Below the pieces are notes generated by a model. That model saw only the letters and a program-made list of their open reading frames with translations, did not search any database and was not told the origin of the DNA. From Rhexocercosporidium sp. MPI-PUGE-AT-0058 (lineage: Eukaryota; Ascomycota; Leotiomycetes; Helotiales), in assembly GCA_020746875.1 (NCBI GenBank), contig JAGTJL010000018.1:868001-932000 (forward strand): a DNA stretch of 64,000 nucleotides. Direction: 5' to 3'. Position numbers and translations under genes: made by a program. The first letter of the stretch is position 1. Each line of letters starts with the position of its first letter. This document shows, piece after piece, positions 57,594 through 64,000 of this stretch.

Positions 57594-59475
57594 ATGTCCG
57601 CTACGTTGTACCCGTGTGACGGATGCAATGAGACCATCCTCCCACGCAAGGCTAGAATTCACTGTGAGGAATGCATTGGAAACCACAATGTCTGCGCGAA
57701 TTGTTATGTCGTAGGGAACTATACTAAGTTTCATCGTGAGGGTCACTCGACTACACTGAATGAAATGAGTGGTTATATGCCTCGACCTCCCCCAATACCG
57801 CCTCGAGCACAAGCAGCACCATCCCGACGCCCGGTTGGCGGGAAATATGCAGTACCACCACCATTTGTTTGGCCACTAATGGAAGGAACACCACCAAGTG
57901 ATCCCCCACAAAACTCATCCCGCCCACAGTCTGTACAACCTCCGGTGTCTTTGCCATATTATCCCCAGCCCATGCCTTCCACGGGACCACCGCCCCAGCA
58001 TCAAGCAGTTTCACCATCTACTTATCAGAAACCAACCGCCTCTTATTTCGTTCAGCCATCTATGAGCGGACCACCACCTGGACCCCCTCCTCCTCTACAG
58101 ACAGTTCATTCTCCTCCTACGTACCAGCAACCACAACATTTTCCACAGCAAGATGTCCCACAAACGTTCCCCGGCCCTCCAATCCCGGAGCCAAGTCCAT
58201 CGCCATCACTTGTCAACCAGCAACATCTACAACAGTCACCCGATTCATCGTCATCACCTACCCAGATAGTAATGATCGATAATTCTCAATTATATAGTGC
58301 CAGTCCACCTCCTCCACAACAGCCTGCCAGACCACCACCTGAGCAATATCAAGGTTCACCATCGCATCCCAGTGAACAGTCTCAAATTACACAGTTGATT
58401 GAAGGATCTCAGTTGGAATCGGCTCCTAGTCAACACCGGGCATCAATTACTTCATCGTCTGACCAAATTCCGCCGATCACTACGCCAACACCCTTTCAAG
58501 AAGGCGGATATAAGAATCTATACTCCCCAATACCAGATCCTCCGGCGGGGCCTCCTCCACCCTTGCAGCCACCTAGGATTTCACCCGCTCCATCAGGCTC
58601 CGGACCGCCACCTGGGCCACCACCTGGACCGCCGCCACGCTCCCAGAGAACCTTGATCCCACAATCTCCAGTTGCTTCATTTCAGCAGAATCCTCGGCCC
58701 GTTGTCCAAAATGGCTGGCAACCATTATTCCAGGGATCTTCGCCAACACCAATCATGGTTGCCTTCTTTCAAGCGGTGTTTGCTTGTCTAGACACAGATA
58801 AAGATGGGCTCTTAACACCAGAGCAATATTCTGCATTCTTAGATATTCAAGGATACGGACCGGATGAAGACGTCTGTGAGTAATGTTATAAAATCCCCGG
58901 CAAAATCAGCTGACCGAGTAAAGGGAAGAAAAACCATAAGGATCTGCCGGGCTTCACTGCAGACGATGTTGCTGATTTCGAGCTCAAATCCACTTTGGAG
59001 ATATGGTCCATCCAACACAACATAGTGCCCCGTCCAAATGCCAAAACTAGTTCCTATATCGATAACATGATCGATTCCATGCCCTTCAATGCCAGTTTCG
59101 CCAAACTCATGAAAGACAGTGCTGAACGAAAGACATTCTCCGGTGGCATGATGCCCATGATCACGCTTCAAGGATTTATTGACATTTCTGTTTGAGACGG
59201 TGGGCGATCCAAGTTTGGGATGGCTCAGAGTGAACCGTATGGCGCAGCACTATAACATCTGGAGGGAATGGGGTGATGTACCGAGATCTATGCTACCAGA
59301 AGTTGCGCCAGCAAACTTGGTGAGGAGGATTGCGATTGTAACGGAGCAGGCAAGGGCAAAATCTCAAAAATTGATCGATGCTAGTGCGGCTGAAGCGGCA
59401 ATTAAGGCGCAAGGAAGGGAGAATGCGCTGCGGTTGTTAGATCCGCCGGGGACGAGATATGTTTATCGTTATTAG
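57594..59475 (+). CDS. ZZ zinc-finger, proline-rich, EF-hand protein, frameshift near the 3' end
   Basis: The start ATG at 57594 gives MSATLYPCDGCNETILPRK, the beginning of a ZZ-type zinc finger (CDGC, HCEEC, VCANC, then FHREGH). Residues about 60-380 are Pro/Gln-rich with many PPPGPPP units, a probable flexible, SH3/WW-binding region. Residues about 400-425 carry an EF-hand loop, DTDKDGLLTPEQ. A 48-bp intron (58876-58923) joins DEDVWKKNHKDLPGF to the C-terminal domain (ADFELKSTLEIWSIQHN, MMPMITLQGFIDIS). Near 59187-59193 the frame shifts; the other frame continues ETVGDPSLGWLRVNRM...VRRIAIV...ALRLLDPP to 59475. The unshifted stop falls at 59195 (517 aa). The family is common in Pezizomycotina; its function is unknown. 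Confidence 0.75.
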
Positions 59476-59817
59476 CAGGATATGTCGTGAGTCGGTCTGC
59501 AATGATAACGCATCTGAGATGCTGGAAGCCGTGATGCATAAGATAGAAGCATCAGATCTCGATCTGGGATCTTACATATTAAAACCAATCAAAGAGTTCC
59601 CGTTCCGATTCAAAAGAAAAGGGGAAGCGATGATCTAGGCTCGAAGCGGTTACCTTCAGTTCCCATCGTCGATCACATCTCAGAACAAACAACGTCTTCA
59701 CAAAGAGCTCTCACTCCCAAAGTCCAACACCAACGAACGCAAAATGCAACACCAGACGATTTCCTGTAAAACCTCAACAAATTACCCAACGTAAGTCTTA
59801 TCAGAGACCACATCCAA
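59476..59817. promoter_or_regulatory. Upstream region of the SRPK-like kinase
   Basis: An ATG at about 59743 followed by a GTAAGT suggests a possible short 5' exon, but its splicing to the acceptor before VETLNYRPGG does not keep the frame, so I start the gene at 59818. Confidence 0.35.
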
Positions 59818-61579
59818 ATGATGACTGCACTGCGCGTCCCTTTGTTAAAGCAGGTCGAAACCCTCAACTATCGACCTGGAGGCTTCCATCCCGTCCATCT
59901 CGGCGATCATTTCAAGAAAGACAGATACTATGTAATCCATAAGCTGGGCCATGGTGGATTCGCCACCGTTTGGCTTGCTCGAGATTCTACACGAAATCGA
60001 TATGTCGCCCTCAAGATTCTCGCTGCTAGACTCTCGCGTGATTGCCCCGAGGTTGTATTTTGCGCCAGATTAAGCTTTCTCCTGAGCATCCTGGGAAATC
60101 CTATGTTATGTTTATGCTCGATCATTTCTGGATCACTGGTCCGAATGGGAAGCATCTCTGTGTAGTTTCGCAGGTGGGTGGACCGAGTATCAAGCAATTC
60201 AATGAGTGCCCTGGTCAATCAAGCGGAACCCGCCGTCTCCGGGCTATTGTCGCTCGGAAAGTTGCATTGCAGGTCACGGAGGGTCTTGCATATATTCATT
60301 CTACGGGAACTGTTCATGGAGGTTTGTATTGATTATTCGGCGGGGGGCAGCTGAAGCCTTGTTAAATCGTTCAGACTTTACTTCTGCAAATATTCTTTTG
60401 CAGCTGGCAAACATCGATGAGTGGTCTGAAGAGGAGATATACGAGAGTTTAGGGAAACCAGAGACTCAGAGCCTTCATCATGCTTCATCGGGTCCATTGT
60501 CAGAGTCCTCTGAATCATCCGCACCGAGGTATACAATAAATGCCATCAGCATGCACGAAGTCGATCCTCAATTCCTGTCGGATCAAATCATAATCATCGA
60601 TTTCGGTATTGCTTTCAATCAAGAGTACCCCTCTCTCGACATTGGCACACCAAAGCCATACTGCGCGCCCGAATTCTTATTTGAAGGAGGTCGAAGCGTT
60701 AGTTCCGACATCTGGGCATTAGGTTGCACCATCTTCGAGATCCGCACAGGCTCTCGTTTGTTCAGATATAGAGGTCGGCCAACAAGAAACCAGGCTCTGA
60801 TTGCCATGGTGAAGCTACTCGGGACACTTCCACAGAAGTGGTGGGAAGAGTGGGAGGAGGGTGTGAAGTGGTATGCGAATGAGATCGAAGCGGACCTGGA
60901 AGTGGGCAACGATATCAGCGGAGCGCTCTATCATCAGATCATGCAAGTTGGTCTGCACGATGGTGATTACCCTGCGAAATTGCCCAAGGATGAGTCTCTC
61001 GGGCATGGAGATGAGGGCGCCGAGCCCAGATCTACAGATGATAATAGGAAAGGAAGTACCAGCCGAATGATTGCCATGGTCGGAGAACTCACCACAAGCG
61101 AAGCGAACGAAGTTATGGAGCTGATCAACAAGGTATCTTCGGAGTCTGCGGAGCAGCATAAGTCAGATGCCGCATCGTCTAGAAATATTGAATCGGGATC
61201 TGGCTCCGGAAATAAAACGACTTCCGGGTCTTCCAACGCGAAGAGTGGTGATAAAAGTATTTCATCCGAGGGACTGTCAACTGGACTAATCAGACCTTCA
61301 TCGAGTGGCATGCACGAGAATGTTAACGCAATTAGCGATGAATCACAAGGTGTACCTGGTATGTTCGACCTTGCGACTGCGACGGCTCTGGTAAGAGAAT
61401 TCTTGGAACCGGAGGGGACGAGAGTGGCAACTCTGGAGGCGAAGGGATTGGAGAATCTGCTTCGAAGTGCGTTGATGTACTTGCCGGAGGATCGTTTATC
61501 TGCTTCGGAGCTTGCGAAACATCACTGGTTTTTTGACACTTTCAAGGTTGAAGGCGTAGTGGCTCAACCAGCTGCCTAA
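59818..61579 (+). CDS. SRPK-like serine/threonine protein kinase, one frameshift
   Basis: The N-terminus reads YRPGGFHPVHLGDHF, the classic SRPK start, then the glycine loop LGHGGFATVWLA and the ATP lysine in VALKIL. At 60058-60061 (T4) the frame shifts by one; one added T restores LRQIKLSPEHPGKSYV, then LDHFWITGPNGKHLC. A 53-bp intron (60322-60374) joins VHG to DFTSANIL, so the catalytic loop is HGDFTSANIL instead of HRD. Then come IIIIDFGIAF (DFG), GTPKPYCAPEFLF, SSDIWALGCTIFEI and the long insertion typical of fungal SRPK-like kinases (Ser/Gly-rich). The tail DRLSASELAKHHWF ends the kinase fold. SRPKs phosphorylate Arg-Ser-rich splicing factors; this divergent fungal group may have other substrates. 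About 585 aa. Confidence 0.82.
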
Positions 61580-61822
61580 GAACCTTGTCAGGTGATCATG
61601 GTTTTGGGGTAGATTTTGCTTCTCACGGGAAAAGGTGTACTACTATCAACTTAGAATAAGGCTAGGTATAGTGATAAAAGTCTGTTGCGATGATTTATCT
61701 CTTAAGTGGGGAAATATATTAATCGAATCAAACCCCCGATGAAATCAAGCAACTTCCAGCGACATTCACGACCAGGGCATCATCATGACACCCCCCAACT
61801 TGCATCAACAAATGTCCACTGT

Positions 61823-62814
61823 CTACAGATACGATCGAAGAACTTCCTGTGTATGCTCCCAAATCTTCCCCTGGCCCTTCTCCCTCAGAACAGACACTGC
61901 CTTCTGATTTGGCGTACAATCACACTTATAATTCACAAGAAACAGTCCATCTTCCTCTTTGCCCATCGAATTAACAGCCCTCTTCCCCTCCCACCGAATA
62001 CCACGCCCACCAAACGCAGCACTCGTACTCAGAAACAAATTCCTCTGCCCAGAAACCTCATCACTCATCGAAAACAACCAAAGAGCAGGCTCAAGAACCA
62101 AATACAAGAACCACCCCAACAACCACCCCGGATTTCCCCTCTTCGAATTCCCCGTATTCACGAGCCCCGGCCAAGAATGAATAAACGTTACACCAGGATT
62201 CTCACTCGCCAGTTTATCAAACGTCATAGTCCCATCGGCCCATTCTGGAATCGGGCTTTCATCGCACTGAAATTCCCCGGTCTCTTCAAATCCAGATCCT
62301 CGAGGTCGATACTCGTCCTCTCAACTCCACCAGATAACACGCTCACCACCCTACCTCCATCCCTCTCGCGTAACAAAGGGAGAAGAAGTAGCGTAAACAG
62401 AACACGAGAATAATACTCCAAACTCTGCACGACCTCCAACCCCTCCACCGTCTCCTCACGGGGTCCAAAGGGGGCATACCCCGCCGTCAAAAACAGCAAA
62501 TCAACACTCTTTTCCCTATTTTTGATAATCCTACATATTCTTTTCACATCGGCGAGAAGTGAGATCTCGCCTTCGAGCCAGATGATTTCGGCTTTGGGGT
62601 TTAGGGCGTTAAGGCCGTTGATGAAAAGTTTCATGGAAGAGGCGGCGCTTGGGCGGCCGATTAGGTAGATTTTGACGCTGGCGCCAGTGGAGACTAGGGC
62701 TTTTATGGTGAGTTTTCCAATTCCTGAGGTGCCGCCTGCGAATACTGAGATTTGGGGGGCGTTGGTGTCGTTTATTAGGGCGTTGGAGGCGAGAATTGAG
62801 GAGAATGGTGGCAT
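61823..62814 (-). CDS. Short-chain dehydrogenase/reductase, one frameshift
   Basis: The ATG at 62814 is followed by the Rossmann motif FAGGTSGIGK (TGxxxGIG type), an LFLTAGYAPFG motif (NAG equivalent) and VVSVLSGGVER. The usual YxxxK is FSAMK (NFSAMKARF), with Phe for the catalytic Tyr. The frame shifts at the run on 62239-62241 (C3 on the plus strand); one extra base joins to DGTMTFDKLASENPGVTFIH, SWPGLVNTG and a C-terminus typical of this fungal SDR group, ending at 61823 (about 330 aa). The cofactor is probably NAD(P)H; the substrate is unknown. Missing Tyr plus the shift suggests loss of function. Confidence 0.75.
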
Positions 62815-63105
62815 TGTGGTGGAGATCAGGTGATGTTTGGTTGTCTATGAAACGATCTGCCAGAACAGAATTCAGGATATGAAGAAAAATAATGAACTTT
62901 TGAGAAGGTGGAAGGGTTATAAGAGTGAGAGAAATTGCGGTTGGGGTTTCAGGCCGCTTTTGACACACCATTTTCGGCATTCATCATGTGACTCGGCGTT
63001 CGTCAGATGATATGAATCCATAGACTGCAATGCCAATTCTCTGGGCAGACAGATATACAGAAGTCGCTCAGAACAAAAACCAACTATTGTTCATTAAACT
63101 CTCAA
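62815..63105. other. Intergenic
   Basis: No feature assigned; it includes the SDR promoter and the 3' end of the proline dehydrogenase gene. Confidence 0.4.
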
Positions 63106-64000
63106 TCAACGAAACCCCAGTGGAGATTTAATCCTCCTCCATAGCTCCCTCTTCAACCCCACCAACCAAAACCTCGTTCGATCCAACGACCCCCTATTCT
63201 CAATAACACTCCTAACAAGAAACTGTATAGACTCCTGCGCCCCACCCCAGCACAAACATTTAAAAGCCCTCGGATAACACTCACTCTCCCACTCGACCTT
63301 CTCACTACACATTTCCCGCCTCGCTTGCACCAACCCACAACTAATCTCATCCGCCATCCCCTGAAGCTGCGCTATCTCCATATAAATAGTCGGTAACCCA
63401 TTCTCCTTCCTCTCTCGCCATGTTCCATAGCCTTTCTTCACACTCTCTTCGTTATGAGAAGCTAGCATCAATTGAAGGCTGGGGAATTCCTTGCTAGGAT
63501 CCACACCCGGGAAATTCCTTGTGAGGAGAGACTGAACGATGGAATTATACGCCGCATGTGTATCTTCAATCGTATCATGTATTAAATGTCTCGGTTCACT
63601 GGCAATATACGCACCCCTCACAAGCTTAATACCCAACGTCCAACCCTCATCTTGAGCAAAGCTCAAATGTTTCTCTATATTTGCAGGCGTCCCTTTTAAT
63701 ATAGCGGTTTGGAAAACTTGCTGTTCTGCATCGATCCAAAGCCGGGTCTTTTGTTTTGAGGCTTGATCGCATATTTCTGTGATGGCTTTCAGAACTACAG
63801 GCGGAGGTGGCAGTTTTTTGGCGAGTGATTCTGTTGCTAGAGGTCCAGCTCCCGTTAATCTTTCTCGTTAGTATGTTTTCACTTTTCTGAGAGTGAAATT
63901 TACTTAATTGCGAGAAAATCCGTTGTCCCAAGCATGGCCAACGTCCTCAAATTCCCCTCCTTCCACTCCTCAACACAGCTCTCCAGAGCACAACTCACTC
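63106..64000 (-). CDS. PUT1: Proline dehydrogenase, 5' truncated by the window edge
   Basis: Mitochondrial FAD enzyme that oxidises proline to pyrroline-5-carboxylate. Exons here are 64000-63904 (incomplete) and 63859-63106, with a 44-bp GTAAAT..AAG intron containing ACTAAC. Exon 1 gives LAMLGTTDFLAIK, continuing to LTGAGPLATESLAKKL (family: aiKltgag). Then RLWIDAEQQ, LGIKLVRGAYI (key Arg of the barrel), LMLASHNEES and CWGGAQESIQFLVRSVIENR near the C-terminus. About 25 residues normally between the DAEQ strand and the AYLKGT-like strand are missing here (DAEQQVFQ runs directly into TAILKGTPANI). Otherwise intact to the stop. Paralogues of this gene are common in fungi, so this may be a secondary copy. 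Confidence 0.88.

Noticed and set aside
1..64000. CRISPR arrays, tRNA or rRNA genes
   Set aside because: CRISPR is not expected in a fungus and no regular spacer array was seen; no tRNA-like box A/box B pair or rRNA sequence was recognised by eye, although a covariance-model scan would be decisive.

Overview
The window is from a filamentous ascomycete (Pezizomycotina). Several things point there: short 45-80 bp spliceosomal introns, single-copy housekeeping genes of fungal type (ADE8, COX13, APC5, proline dehydrogenase, an SRPK-like kinase), fungus-restricted families (2EXR, a STAND N-terminal domain, the fungal phosphotransferase family, a probable DUF7924 protein), and long AT-rich tracts whose transposons carry C-to-T/G-to-A decay typical of repeat-induced point mutation (RIP). 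A Leotiomycetes-like host is my inference from the gene families, not proven.

Layout. 0-9 kb: a DEDDh-exonuclease/zinc-finger gene and a second C2H2 gene (both minus), then ADE8 (minus), then a decayed DUF7924-type pseudogene (plus). 10-31 kb: a transposon block. It holds a hAT element with 8-bp target duplication (9961-12304), a Fot1/pogo element with ~50-bp inverted repeats (12456-14293), a complete but RIP-mutated Ty1/copia retrotransposon with 199-bp LTRs and 5-bp target duplication (15666-21329), a pair of ~410-bp inverted repeats 3 kb apart (21864-25731), and a second hAT element (28268-31265). 31-37 kb: three related nuclear-type genes, one intact and two broken. 37-41 kb: two hypothetical genes and a frameshifted one. 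42-45 kb: a stand-alone STAND N-terminal protein. 46-49 kb: a phosphotransferase-like gene, a small gene whose 3' end is replaced by a hAT-type MITE, and COX13. 50-53 kb: APC5. 53.5-54.9 kb: an AT-rich relic. 56-64 kb: a 2EXR protein, a ZZ/EF-hand protein, an SRPK-like kinase, an SDR and proline dehydrogenase, which runs off the right edge.

The genes do not form one pathway. What links them is mutational history. Transposons inside the AT-rich blocks have lost catalytic Asp codons to Asn, and pseudogenes outside those blocks have gained only TAA/TAG stops. Separately, several otherwise well-preserved genes each carry a one-base shift, mostly at a homopolymer. That suggests either recent decay or uncorrected long-read assembly errors. 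Most ORFs on the opposite strand or in AT-rich DNA are chance and were left out.
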